Numbered from the stretch's first letter, positions 16,819-25,950 are shown. The stretch is 35,146 bases of DNA from Desulfobacteraceae bacterium (GCA_003818505.1 RPRI01000042.1:1-35146); one strand, 5' to 3'. Notes: generated by a model from the sequence alone, not told the origin. A program made the numbers and translations.

Positions 16819-17007
16819 TAATTAGTTTCCATCCGGAAATGGCCCTTTTGGGCGATCTCTATGTCAATCTGCGGGATTTCTTGTGCGACATACATTGCGT
16901 ATGTCTCCTCGCAATCCCTTGATTTCCTTGAGCTTGCCCAAAATTGCCAATTTCCGAATTGGAAACGCGATAGTGTCTATCATTAGTTTCTGGATGGACA
17001 CTAATTA
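16819..17007 (-). repeat. R3 nested palindromic element, copy a, inside the bam operon
   Basis: A 189-base element between bamE and bamF. Outer ends: TAATTAGTTTCCATCCGGAA on the left and, inverted on the right, TAATTAGTGTCCATCCAGAA. A second inverted pair lies inside (GTTTCC...GGAAAC, arms about 16825-16853 and 16936-16966), with a central perfect hairpin GACATAC-ATTGC-GTATGTC (16887-16905). Another stem-loop TAGTGTC...GACACTA spans 16971-17003. A partial second copy is at 24612-24708. No coding potential. Confidence 0.75.
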
Positions 17008-17064
17008 TTACTCCAAGCTTTGTTCATTCGCAGTGACTACTCGTATAGTCAGACTGAAGCTGTT

Positions 17065-17097
17065 AAGGCTGAAGTGGTCCAAACACTCTTCAGCCTT
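17065..17097 (-). other. Stem-loop shortly after the bamE stop
   Basis: Perfect 10-bp inverted repeat AAGGCTGAAG ... CTTCAGCCTT with a 13-base loop, 38 bases past the bamE stop on the transcript. No T-run follows, so it is more likely an RNA-processing or stability hairpin than a classic terminator. Confidence 0.5.
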
Positions 17098-17134
17098 CAG
17101 CATATTTACCTGATTCGTTACCATTGATATATTT

Positions 17135-20100
17135 CTATACATCTCCGACCGCTGCATCAATTTGGCTCAAGATCTCTTCATCGGTAAAGTGCTTCAGTGA
17201 AATAGCTCCTGTCGGACACTTTGCGTTACAGAGGCCATCACCTTTACAGAGAACAGGATTAACTAGAGCCTTTTTACCCTGACGCGTCTCACGAAACTCT
17301 ATGGCGCCATAAGTACAGGCTGAGATACATGCCCCGCACCCCATACACTTACTTTCATTCACGTCGCAAACAGAGCCGGAGGCTGTGACCGTATCATGTG
17401 AGAGAAGGGTTAACACACGACCTGCAGCGCCATAGGCCTGGTTAATCGCTTCCGGAATATGCTTGGGATAGTGAGCTATTCCACAAAGATAAACCCCATC
17501 CGTCGCAAACTCAACAGGTCTCAATTTAACATGGGCTTCCTTGAAAAAACCATCCGGTCCCAAAGAGACCTTGAACAATCCGGCCACTTCCCTGGTCCCC
17601 GCCGACGGAATAACGGCGGCGGCCAAAACGAGTGTATCGGCATCTACGACGAGCCTCTTCCCGAGGATAGGATCTGTCACGGCTACCCTTAGAACGCGCC
17701 GACCATCTGCATCAACATTTTCTACCTGAGGTTTATCCTGCGGCTCATAGCGAATGAACTTGACCTCTTTACTTGACGCTTCCCGGTAATAATCTTCTGT
17801 GAACCCGTAAGTCCTCATATCCCTGAAGAGAATATATATATCCATCCCGGGGTTTATCTCTTTTAGTTTCAGGGCGTTCTTTACAGACTCGCTGCAACAT
17901 ACCCTGCTGCAATAATTTCTGTCTTCATTTCTGCAACCAACGCATTGGATCATCACTAGATTCTGAGAGCCGATTACTTTTTCATCTCTTTCGGCAATTC
18001 GCTCTTCCAGCTCCAGGTGTGTCATTACCCTGTCATCTCTCCCATAAAGGTACTCGGTGGGTTTGTACACATCGGCACCAACAGCGATGACGGCTGCTCC
18101 ATGTTTTATCTCCGTAATCCCTCTTTCAGACATCAACCTGGTTACGAAATTACCGACATAACCCGTAGCCTCCGTGATTGTAGCATCTGTATATACATGC
18201 ACTAAGGGGTGCTGATAAACCTTTCGCACTAGATCACGCAGATAAGCCTGAACATCCAGTCCTTCAAGAGTATAATGCAGTTTTCGCGCCGTTCCGCCCA
18301 GATCCGTATCCTTTTCCACCAGGAAAACCTCATGTCCCTGGTTGACGATTGAGAGCGCGCATGTCATGCCGGCAATACCGCCGCCAACCACCAACGCCCT
18401 CTTGTCTACGGGCAGTTCAAATTCCTGTAATGGCTTCAACTGGCAGGCTCGCGCTACAGACATCCGGATTATGTCTTTTGCCTTTTGTGTCGCTTCTTCC
18501 TTCTCTTTAGAGTGGACCCAGGAGCAATGTTCTCTGATATTCGCCATTTCATAGTAATATTGATTAATCCCCGCCTCCCGGAGAGTGTCCCTGAATAGCG
18601 GTTCAAGGGTTCTGGGGCTACAGGCAGCGACAACCACCCGATTGAGACCTTTTTCCTTTGTAATATCTGTAATTTCTTTTGCGCTGTTCGTGGCACATGA
18701 AAACAGCTGTTCCTGAGCGTGTACGACATTGGGTAAGGTCAGGGAATATTCAACCGCGGAAGGAACATTTACTACCCTTCCGATATTGGCCCCGCAATGA
18801 CACACAAAAACGCCTACCCTTGGTTCCTCTTTGGAGACATCCCGTTCCGGCGGATATATCCTTTCTTTGGTAAGTTTTCCCCGCCTGTAGTCAAGAAGTT
18901 CACCACATTGGGAGCCGGCCCCGCTGGCTGTAAAAACCGACTCGGGAATATCCATGGGCCCCTGGAAAGCTCCGCTTACAAATATTCCGGGTCTGGTGGT
19001 TTCCATGGGATTTGATGGAATTGCTTTACAGAATCCGTGTGAATTGAGCTCGATGCCGAACTTATCTGCCAGATCTTTATAATCGGCAGGGGGAGTTAGT
19101 CCAACGGATAATACCACCATATCGAATTCTTCTTCCTTTACACCATCCCCGGGAGTTGCATATCTTAAAGTTACATTCTTGTTATCCTGTGTCTCTCTTA
19201 CAACCGACACGTAGCTTCTTATAAACCGAACCCCGGGAAGTTTTTCTGTTCTTTCGTAGAATCGTTCGAAATCTTTTCCATAAGAACGTATATCATTATG
19301 AAATATAGTACACTCGGCCTCTGCATCATGATCTTTTGTCAGAATCACCTGTTTCTGTGTGTATGTACAGCATACGGATGAACAATAGCTGTTATCGCCC
19401 GCGGTAACCCGCCTTGAACCAACGCATTGAATCCAGGCAATTTTATGGGGATGTTTCCTGTCGGAAGCACGTAGTATCTCGCCTTCGTATGGGCCAGTGG
19501 CACATAACAGGCGTTCATAGTCCATGCTTGTTACCACATTCTGCATCTTACCGTAGCCGTAGTCGCCTCTCACCTTGGGATTAAATGGCTCAAGGCCGGG
19601 AGAGAGAATTATCGCTCCAACTTTTATTTCCATCTTCTCCGGCATTTGCTGAAGATCTATGGCATCATTCTTACAGACACCTTCGCAAATACGGCATTTC
19701 TTCTCTTTAAGATAAAGGCAGCTTTCATCAATATATGCAACAAGGGGAATTGCCTGAGCAAAGTATATATGGACAGCTTTATTCTTCGATATTTCCTGAT
19801 TAAATTGATCGGGGTATTTGACCGGGCAGTATTCTACACAGGTAGTACAGCCAGTGCATTTGTCCTCCAAAATGTATCTGGGCTTTTTAATAAGGGTTAC
19901 CTTGAAATCTCCTGCCTCTCCTTCTACATCTTTAACGTCAGTATAAGTCAGAACCTCTATATTCGGATGCCGGCCGACCTCGACCAGTTTGGGCGAAAGT
20001 ATTCACATCGAACAGTCATTGGTGGGGAAGGTCTTATCAAGCTGAGCCATGTGGCCGCCGATGGCAGGTGCTTTCTCAACAAGGTAAACCTTGAAACCGG

Positions 20101-20233
20101 CAATGGCAAGATCAAGAGAGGCTTGAATACCGCTGATCCCTCCGCCAACAACCATAACATCGCCAAAATTATTCTCTCCGAAACTTTTACAAAGTCGTTG
20201 AATATTATCTGTTAGCAATAGTTCTTTTTCCAC
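17135..20233 (-). CDS. bamE: BamE, tandem HdrA-like flavin/Fe-S subunit of class II benzoyl-CoA reductase, selenocysteine protein
   Basis: One 1032-residue frame from a GTG at 20233 (GAGGTGATAGAAA before it) to 17135, with TGA as codon 77 read as selenocysteine. HdrA part one: FAD motif [16 protein letters not shown] (about 28-43), then [19 protein letters not shown], where U replaces the Cys of the conserved HdrA cluster motif, then ferredoxin [11 protein letters not shown] (126-136) and CRICEGVC (about 180-187). HdrA part two starts near residue 470 ([16 protein letters not shown]), with a second FAD motif [13 protein letters not shown] (about 615-627). The C-terminus has [11 protein letters not shown] and [11 protein letters not shown]. 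It is the likely bifurcating flavin subunit that lowers the electron potential for BamB. An ordinary caller would give a 76-residue fragment and a 911-residue protein. Confidence 0.93.
19970..19987 (-). promoter_or_regulatory. SECIS-like stem-loop for bamE UGA
   Basis: On the mRNA, CUGGUC-GAGGUC-GGCCGG gives a 6-bp stem (two G-U pairs) and a 6-base loop containing AGGUC, as in the E. coli fdhF SECIS loop AGGUCU. The loop starts 21 bases after the UGA. Folding was done by eye. Confidence 0.65.
20003..20005 (-). other. In-frame UGA read as selenocysteine (BamE U77)
   Basis: TGA between NDCSM and [18 protein letters not shown]. Both sides are conserved HdrA sequence in a single frame with no other stop for 955 codons. 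HdrA homologues have Cys here, and selenocysteine in Methanococcus HdrA. Confidence 0.93.
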
Positions 20234-20314
20234 TTTCTATCACCTCATCAGCTTTTTTATGCCAGCAGTGTCCGGGGCGGCGGGGTTAGTCCCGCTATAA
20301 TGTCCATCCAGAGA

Positions 20315-21466
20315 CTAAATAATTTCCTGAATTATCTCTGTAATGTCCTTAATCTCTATTTTATCGGCAACACCAATGGTTAACCTGCTGTCTTCAAAAT
20401 TGGCGATGCAATACGGGCATGAAGTAGCCAGAACCCCGGCCCCGACACCTATAGCCTGCTCTAACCTGAGGTCGGAGAACCTCTGGCCCTTTTGCGTTTC
20501 CATCCAGATCCTGCCGCCTCCCCCTCCGCAACAGAGGCTATCTTCCAGAGAATCAGGCATCTCTTTCAGCTCTAAACCGGATATCTTCTTTAAAACTTCC
20601 CGGGGCTCGTCATATATGCCGTTATGCCTGCCCAGGTAACATGGGTCATGATAAGTAACTTTCTTTTCGTACGATTTGCTGAGCTTAAGCCTTCCCTCAT
20701 TAACAAGCTCGTATAAAAATTGGGAGATATGAACCACTTCGAAGTTCACTCTGAATTCGGGATACTCATTTTTGAAGGTATGGTAGCAATGGGGAGAAGA
20801 AACAAGGATTTTTTTCACCCCATTATCGATAAAAGTTTTGATGTTTTCCCTGGCCAGGCGTTTGAATACTTCCTCATCGCCTGTTTTGCGGATGCTTTCT
20901 CCGCAGCAATTCTCCTTGGCGCCCAGTATTCCGAAATCAACCCCTGCTTTATTGAGAATAGCGGCTGTCGCCCTCGCAACTTTTTTCAATCTTGCATCAT
21001 AACAGAGATAGCAGCCGGGAAAATATAAAATTTCCGTCCCCTCGGTAAACGTTTTAACACCAAGGCCTTCCGCCCAATTTGCCCTGTTTTTCCGGGCTTC
21101 ATTCAGGGGGTTTCCTTCGCCGACAAGGCTTCCGCTTATGCCGCGGACAGGTTTGGCAGTGGCGGGGAAAACCCCGTATTCCGTGGCAATCCTGCGTAAT
21201 GCTATCCCGGATGCAATCTGTTTTACATCCCTGGGACACTGCTGAGGACATCGTCCACAGGTCGTACAAAGCCATATATCTTCACTTTCTATATCGGTAA
21301 AACCGAACGCAGCCTCTCGGACTATTTTGCGCATGCTGAAAGTTCTAACCCTGTTCCACGGACAAACCGCATCGCATAATCCGCATTGAAAGCATAATTT
21401 GAAGGCTTCACCGCCGTTTGCTTTTATTACATCTACGATTTCTTTGTAGTCGGCTACATTCTCCAC
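20315..21466 (-). CDS. bamD: BamD, HdrD/HdrB-like Fe-S subunit
   Basis: A 383-residue protein from a GTG start (AAAGGAC about ten bases upstream). N-terminal [4Fe-4S] motifs are CFQCGLCDAVCPW (about residues 24-36) and CTTCGRCPQQCPRD (about 67-80). Two CCG domains follow: YFPGCYLCYDARL with KENCCGESI, and YHDPCYLGRHNG with SLCCGGGGGRI, the pattern of heterodisulfide reductase catalytic subunits that bind noncubane clusters. In the Bam complex it would link BamE to the BamBC units. It lies 67 bases after bamC and 81 before bamE. Confidence 0.92.
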   Translation of the reverse strand: MENVADYKEIVDVIKANGGEAFKLCFQCGLCDAVCPWNRVRTFSMRKIVREAAFGFTDIESEDIWLCTTCGRCPQQCPRDVKQIASGIALRRIATEYGVFPATAKPVRGISGSLVGEGNPLNEARKNRANWAEGLGVKTFTEGTEILYFPGCYLCYDARLKKVARATAAILNKAGVDFGILGAKENCCGESIRKTGDEEVFKRLARENIKTFIDNGVKKILVSSPHCYHTFKNEYPEFRVNFEVVHISQFLYELVNEGRLKLSKSYEKKVTYHDPCYLGRHNGIYDEPREVLKKISGLELKEMPDSLEDSLCCGGGGGRIWMETQKGQRFSDLRLEQAIGVGAGVLATSCPYCIANFEDSRLTIGVADKIEIKDITEIIQEII

Positions 21467-21533
21467 TGTCTTTTTTGTCCTTTAACGAACTATCTTTTAA
21501 TGATTCTCATTCCGGATTCTGACTTCCGAGACT

Positions 21534-22073
21534 TCAGCCTTTTTTGGACATTGACATTCTGTCAACGGTTTCCATCAGCTTGTTCAGCCCATATTTGTTT
21601 ACCAGCGATTCCAATCCTGTCTCCAACTGTTCTATATTAACTTCTTCTTCCGCTTCCTCTACTCTTTCCTCATAGGTCAGGGCATCAACTAAGCACCACT
21701 TGACACACAAGGGTTCTTCTTCGCCTTCACACATATCGCATTTCAGAGGGAGCCCCGAATCGGGCTCTTTGAACTCGCTCCTGGACGGGCAGGAAGCCCT
21801 GCAGAAAGCGCACTCTTCATATACCTTTCCATCAATCGTATATTTGTCCCGGCCCATACATTCGGCTTTAGCGTACTCACCGGCATATACGGGAACATAT
21901 ATGTCTCTTAATGGTTCACGAATCACCCTGATACGGGATCTCGCCGGATTATTGCTGCTATATTTCGGCGCAGCGTGAAAGGCGGAGCAGATTACCTCAC
22001 ACGCCCTACAGCCGTTGCATTTATCAACATCAATTTTTATTGTTTTTACTGTTTTCTTTTTTTTCTCACCCAT
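21534..22073 (-). CDS. bamC: BamC, polyferredoxin subunit
   Basis: A 179-residue electron-transfer protein with at least three [4Fe-4S] motifs: CNGCRACEVIC (about residues 19-29), ECAFCRASCP (about 87-96) and CDMCEGEEEPLCVKWC (about 112-127). Such proteins sit next to the tungsten subunit and wire it to the Hdr-like module; known BamBC units are isolated as a stable complex. The Lys-rich first residues carry no export signal. The gene starts 17 bases after bamB ends with GAGGTGG before the ATG, so translation is probably coupled. Confidence 0.93.
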   Translation of the reverse strand: MGEKKKKTVKTIKIDVDKCNGCRACEVICSAFHAAPKYSSNNPARSRIRVIREPLRDIYVPVYAGEYAKAECMGRDKYTIDGKVYEECAFCRASCPSRSEFKEPDSGLPLKCDMCEGEEEPLCVKWCLVDALTYEERVEEAEEEVNIEQLETGLESLVNKYGLNKLMETVDRMSMSKKG

Positions 22074-22090
22074 GCCGCCACCTCTTCACA

Positions 22091-24097
22091 TTATTTCTTC
22101 TCTGCGTCCGCCGTAATTTCTTTGGAAGGAGTATCTTCATTTTCCGAATAGATTCCTCTCTTTTCGAAGTCTTCACTAACATAATCCAAACCCAGTTCAT
22201 GTAAGGATTCTTTAGTTGGAACACCTTGAACATTCCAGCCCTTAAATTTGTAGTAGGTATCTAAGAGTTCCTTTTCAAGTTCAGGAAATCTTTTCTTCCA
22301 ATGGTCTTCAGGCGGCTTCTCATCTTTTCGCCTCATGCCTCTTCTTACATTATTGGCTCTGACCAAAGTCCGGTACCTTTTTGCAGCTTGTGTCAGCTTT
22401 TCCTCATCCATCTCTATACCGGCGCCTGATGAGATAAATTTCGGGTAATTGTGTATATGATACGGAGGTTTTAAGGGGAATGAGGATAAACCGGCACACA
22501 TGCCGAGGGCGTCATCAATGTAGTGCATCCTCTCCTGCCAGTCAACAATGTCGCAACACATTTGAACTGTCGGGTAAAGGGGCAGGGACTTTTCTCCGCG
22601 CAGTTCCCAATCCAAAAAGATTTGCTTAAACTTTTCGTCCGGGACCTGGAACCAATCCTTTACAAACTCTTCCCGCTCCTCTCTGGTAGGAAATGGCGCC
22701 TGGGGGAACTGCCCTTCTATTTGAGTAATGTTTATCTTCTCGCCGGTACAATACATAAGGAAATAAATAGGATTCAGCATGGATAGTTTGAGAGGCAGCT
22801 GCTCATGTTTTTTAATATTATTATGAGCATATGCTTCAGCGCCGTTACCAATTTGCCTGGCCGCCCAATAGGTGCCATTAGCCAAAACATCTCCTATACC
22901 TTCCCGCCGGACAATTTTGTCCAGTAACCAGTAAAATTTTCCGTTGTTGTCAGACGGCATTCCCGGGAAGTCTTTATCAGTCAAAATGCCGGCTTCATAA
23001 AGCTCAAGAGCGAAGGCCATCACTTGCGGAGCTGAGAATCCGTCAACTCCGAATTCAGTAGCACTTTGAGCGATACCCAGGCCGAATTCCAGGTCTGAAT
23101 AGGCCGCCATCGTATACGTAAGTTTTGAAAAGCATTTCATCATGTATGTCGGAAGCCCCGGGGGCTGAATTGTCGCCCCGCAAGTCATCGGGCAATTATA
23201 GCAACTTATCAGCCGCTTCCGCATACTATCCAGGGTCTTCATCCACTCCCTTGCTATCTCCTCGTTCCAGAAATCCTTTCTGCGAGTTCGGGAATTGCCC
23301 CACATGAAATTCTCAGTGTGCCATTTCTCATCATGCACTTTCATCTCTTGCGGTGACCCAAGTCCGGCTAAAATAGGCATAACCCCCGGAACCGGATTTG
23401 CATTTCTGATTTTAATATATTCCAGGACTTCTTTGCAGAGCTCTAGGAATTCATCCGGTCGGGCAACATTGACATCCTTTGTTCCGCGAACAACTACCGC
23501 CTTTAAACCTTTGTCTCCCATAACGGCGCCCATCCCGCCCCGACTGGCACTGGATCTGCCCTGTTCAATGGAAGCAAAATAAACCCTGTTTTCACCGGCC
23601 AGGCCGATAGAAGCCACCTGGGCTCTAGGCTCTTTCAACTCCTGCTGAATAAGCGCTGCTGTCTCAACAGCGCCTTTCCCCTTCAAATGAGAGGCATCGC
23701 GAATTTCTACTTTATCATTATTTATCCACAAATAAACCAGATCGGGGGATTTACCACGAATGATGACTTTGTCATAACCGGCATATTTCAATTCCGGCGC
23801 CCAAAAACCCCCCATCATTGAAAATGCCATTAATCTTGTCTGGGGAGAGATGGTAGAAACAATCGTACGATTACAACCGGTAGCAGGCGTGCCACATAAT
23901 AGACCAGCGCCGAATATCAATAGATTATCAGGAGAAAAGGGTTCAGTTTCAGGAGGAACCCTGTCCCATATTATCTTGGCGTTAGTTCCTAAACCCCCCA
24001 GATAAAGTTCGGTATCTCTTGGGTCAGTTGCTACCCTCTCAATGTTTCCACGGGTTAGATCAACTTCTAAATTAAACCCTGTTTCTGCGTACCTCAT
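22091..24097 (-). CDS. bamB: BamB, tungsten-containing active-site subunit of class II benzoyl-CoA reductase
   Basis: A 668-residue aldehyde:ferredoxin oxidoreductase-family protein. By residue count it has Glu251, His255, Glu257, Trp259 and His260 in EMKVHDEKWH and Cys322 in MMKCFSK; as I recall, these are the same numbers as the active-site residues and tungsten ligand of Geobacter metallireducens BamB. [4Fe-4S] ligands are Cys299, Cys302, Cys306 (SCYNCPMTC) and Cys534 (LGMCAG). SSASRGGMGAVMGDKGLKAV (about 182-201) is the family tungstopterin-binding segment. It reduces benzoyl-CoA to the 1,5-dienoyl-CoA in the cytosol without ATP hydrolysis. GAGGG precedes the ATG. First gene of the bam operon. 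Confidence 0.95.
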   Translation of the reverse strand: MRYAETGFNLEVDLTRGNIERVATDPRDTELYLGGLGTNAKIIWDRVPPETEPFSPDNLLIFGAGLLCGTPATGCNRTIVSTISPQTRLMAFSMMGGFWAPELKYAGYDKVIIRGKSPDLVYLWINNDKVEIRDASHLKGKGAVETAALIQQELKEPRAQVASIGLAGENRVYFASIEQGRSSASRGGMGAVMGDKGLKAVVVRGTKDVNVARPDEFLELCKEVLEYIKIRNANPVPGVMPILAGLGSPQEMKVHDEKWHTENFMWGNSRTRRKDFWNEEIAREWMKTLDSMRKRLISCYNCPMTCGATIQPPGLPTYMMKCFSKLTYTMAAYSDLEFGLGIAQSATEFGVDGFSAPQVMAFALELYEAGILTDKDFPGMPSDNNGKFYWLLDKIVRREGIGDVLANGTYWAARQIGNGAEAYAHNNIKKHEQLPLKLSMLNPIYFLMYCTGEKINITQIEGQFPQAPFPTREEREEFVKDWFQVPDEKFKQIFLDWELRGEKSLPLYPTVQMCCDIVDWQERMHYIDDALGMCAGLSSFPLKPPYHIHNYPKFISSGAGIEMDEEKLTQAAKRYRTLVRANNVRRGMRRKDEKPPEDHWKKRFPELEKELLDTYYKFKGWNVQGVPTKESLHELGLDYVSEDFEKRGIYSENEDTPSKEITADAEKK

Positions 24098-24611
24098 TTT
24101 TTTCCCTCACTAAATTACTTGAATCCGTTTGTTGACAACACTTACATACTTTAAAACTTCGAAATATTATACCCTTGCAAGAGAGCCAGTATCATTAATT
24201 TTGTATAACTTTTAACTCTATGATGAACCTTTAAGAGTCATATAGAAGCTACAATCTAACTACAATGTGATTATTAAATTTTGCCAAATAAAAAGTCAAG
24301 CAAAAAATAGGTATCAAACAAAATGGCCGTACCCATTAGGGCACAGCTATTTTATTGAATTATTTATAAAAACACGATTTTTACATAACGAGGCAGGGGC
24401 GGGATATTGGTTGATGCTTGAGCCTGTACTATACACAATCACCTTCAGTAAAAAACAGGTTGCGTTATTTATTACCTTTTTTTTTATACCTGTGTTTTAC
24501 CATCATCCCGAACAGCAGAAGGTCAACCAAATCAAACGGGAAATAATGCCCACGGCTGATATTTTATTTCGGATGCTTTCTATCCCGAAAACACGATAAG
24601 AGACAGTAGAT
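24098..24611. other. AT-rich upstream region of bamB
   Basis: About 510 bases without a convincing gene; a 110-codon open frame on the plus strand (24267-24599) lacks domain features and a good ribosome site. A consensus TATAAT for a minus-strand promoter lies at 24166-24171, about 70 bases before the bamB start, but no good -35 element is spaced correctly, so an activator may be needed. No sigma-54 GG/GC pair was found by eye. Confidence 0.4.
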
Positions 24612-24708
24612 CAAGGTATTGCGCTTAGGGAATACGCAATGTGCGCCGCGCATGGAATCCCGCGGATTGACACTTTAAGATCGGACAGCCATTTCCGGAA
24701 GGAAACTA
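24612..24708 (-). repeat. R3 element, partial copy b
   Basis: Read on the minus strand it begins TAGTTTCCTTCCGGAAATGG, then GTCAATCCGCGGGATTCCATG, CACATTGCGTATTC and GCAATACCTTGAT, paralleling the same order in the copy at 16819-17007. Similarity ends after CTTGAT, so the far arm is lost or diverged. It abuts the end of the GalT-like gene. Confidence 0.6.
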
Positions 24709-24716
24709 CTTGGCCT

Positions 24717-25742
24717 TCAAAAGATAAAATCGGGGGCCAGCATATCCCTTATATCCTCCGGAAAGGCCATACAGAGCGTTTCATTATACAGGTTTCGAAT
24801 AGCGCCAACATCCGGAGTTCCAAGAGCCTGGTTGAAGAAAGTCCTTGGAGAAAAGAGAAGATGAAAACGGGTAAAATCATCATCCTTTGCGCCGGTAAAA
24901 AAATTCATGTTAAAGCTGTAAATGCCCATTCTGTCATAAGCAGCCATTGCCCTGGTTAATCCCAGAGCTATATCCGAAATATCTTTATCCGTCAGGTCAA
25001 GGGTACACCGGACACCGTCAACTACCGCCAGAACATCCCCGGCAACACCTATCGGAGCATAGGAACACAGCCACGCTGTCCGCCCCGCTCTTCCCAGAAA
25101 GCGCTTCTTTTCCGATTCTTCGCTTTTGACCAAATCATCCCAGAAGTTAGTCCCCTTTAACCTGTAATATTCATATGCAGCATCAAGCTCCTGCCTCATA
25201 AGATTCGGAGCCGAAGAGGTGGAAAAAACCTGGAGATGAGGATGAATAAGGGAGCTTCCTGAAACAGGCATGTAGTTCCAGTTAATGATATGGTATACTG
25301 ATTCAGGATGCTTCGAATTTTCAACCCTTTTGAAAAATTCAAAAGCCAGCCGGAAACCTTTTACAATGAGTTCGGGGGTTATCTCGGTCATCGGGATATA
25401 ATGCCGGCTTCCAAAGGTTGCCACAGCGCCAAGGCTGTCATAGGGTGCGATGTTCGGAAACAGAACCATATCCCCGGATATGAGGCGTCCTTCAGGTATG
25501 AGATCCTCAGCAAAATACGGCGTGATGCTTAAAACCTTGTCAGGGCAGAACGGGCATATTTTTTCCGTGCCGGCAATCATCTTATCAAAATCCGGTTTCT
25601 CCCATTTCAGTTTCATAAAATGGCAGATTCTTGCGGTTCTGCCTGTAAGAGGATCTTTTCTTATCTCGCTTGGAATCGCTCGTGTAGTTTTATTTTTGGG
25701 ATCAAGTACAATGGTTTCTTTCAGGTGTGCTTCGAATTTCAT
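24717..25742 (-). CDS. GalT-like nucleotidyltransferase (HIT superfamily)
   Basis: A 341-residue protein related to galactose-1-phosphate uridylyltransferase. Zn-type cysteines are in KICPFCPDK, and the HIT-like active-site motif is LIHPHLQVFS, where the second His is the nucleotidylated residue. Start: the ATG at 25742 has AAAGGAGG four bases upstream, so I reject the 42-codon longer frame, which merely reads through repeat R1b. The sugar phosphate is not predictable; relatives include ADP-glucose phosphorylase-type enzymes. No galactose genes are nearby. It stands between the bam and menaquinone clusters. Confidence 0.8.
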   Translation of the reverse strand: MKFEAHLKETIVLDPKNKTTRAIPSEIRKDPLTGRTARICHFMKLKWEKPDFDKMIAGTEKICPFCPDKVLSITPYFAEDLIPEGRLISGDMVLFPNIAPYDSLGAVATFGSRHYIPMTEITPELIVKGFRLAFEFFKRVENSKHPESVYHIINWNYMPVSGSSLIHPHLQVFSTSSAPNLMRQELDAAYEYYRLKGTNFWDDLVKSEESEKKRFLGRAGRTAWLCSYAPIGVAGDVLAVVDGVRCTLDLTDKDISDIALGLTRAMAAYDRMGIYSFNMNFFTGAKDDDFTRFHLLFSPRTFFNQALGTPDVGAIRNLYNETLCMAFPEDIRDMLAPDFIF

Positions 25743-25754
25743 GATGCCTCCTTT

Positions 25755-25882
25755 GACGGCTTCATAAAAAGTCCGATTTCTTCGTTGCGCTTCATCCCCG
25801 TTGTGATTGCGGCGTACTTTTGTGTACGCCTCATCACACGGGATTCGCGACGCCTCGAACTTGAACATTTTACTTTGCCGTC
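25755..25882 (-). repeat. R1 palindromic element, copy b
   Basis: A 128-base inverted copy of 3855-3979. On the minus strand it starts GACGGCAAAGTAAAA and ends GGACTTTTTATGAAGCCGTC. The central hairpin is GGCGTAC-TTTTGT-GTACGCC (25811-25830), one pair longer than in copy a. It lies 12 bases upstream of the GalT-like start. Confidence 0.8.
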
Positions 25883-25950
25883 GGAATTTTGACTTACAAC
25901 AAGTTCGTTGATCAGAGAATGAAGGCTATTAGCTGAAAGCTTACAGCCAC

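Noticed and set aside
20003..20005. TGA in bamE as a pseudogene-making nonsense mutation
   Set aside because: The rest of the 955-codon frame is intact, the codon sits exactly at a conserved Cys/Sec site, bamF shows the same pattern, and SECIS-like hairpins follow both.
24267..24599. Plus-strand 110-codon open frame in the bamB upstream gap
   Set aside because: No ribosome site, no recognisable motif, unusual composition and abuts a repeat; treated as chance.
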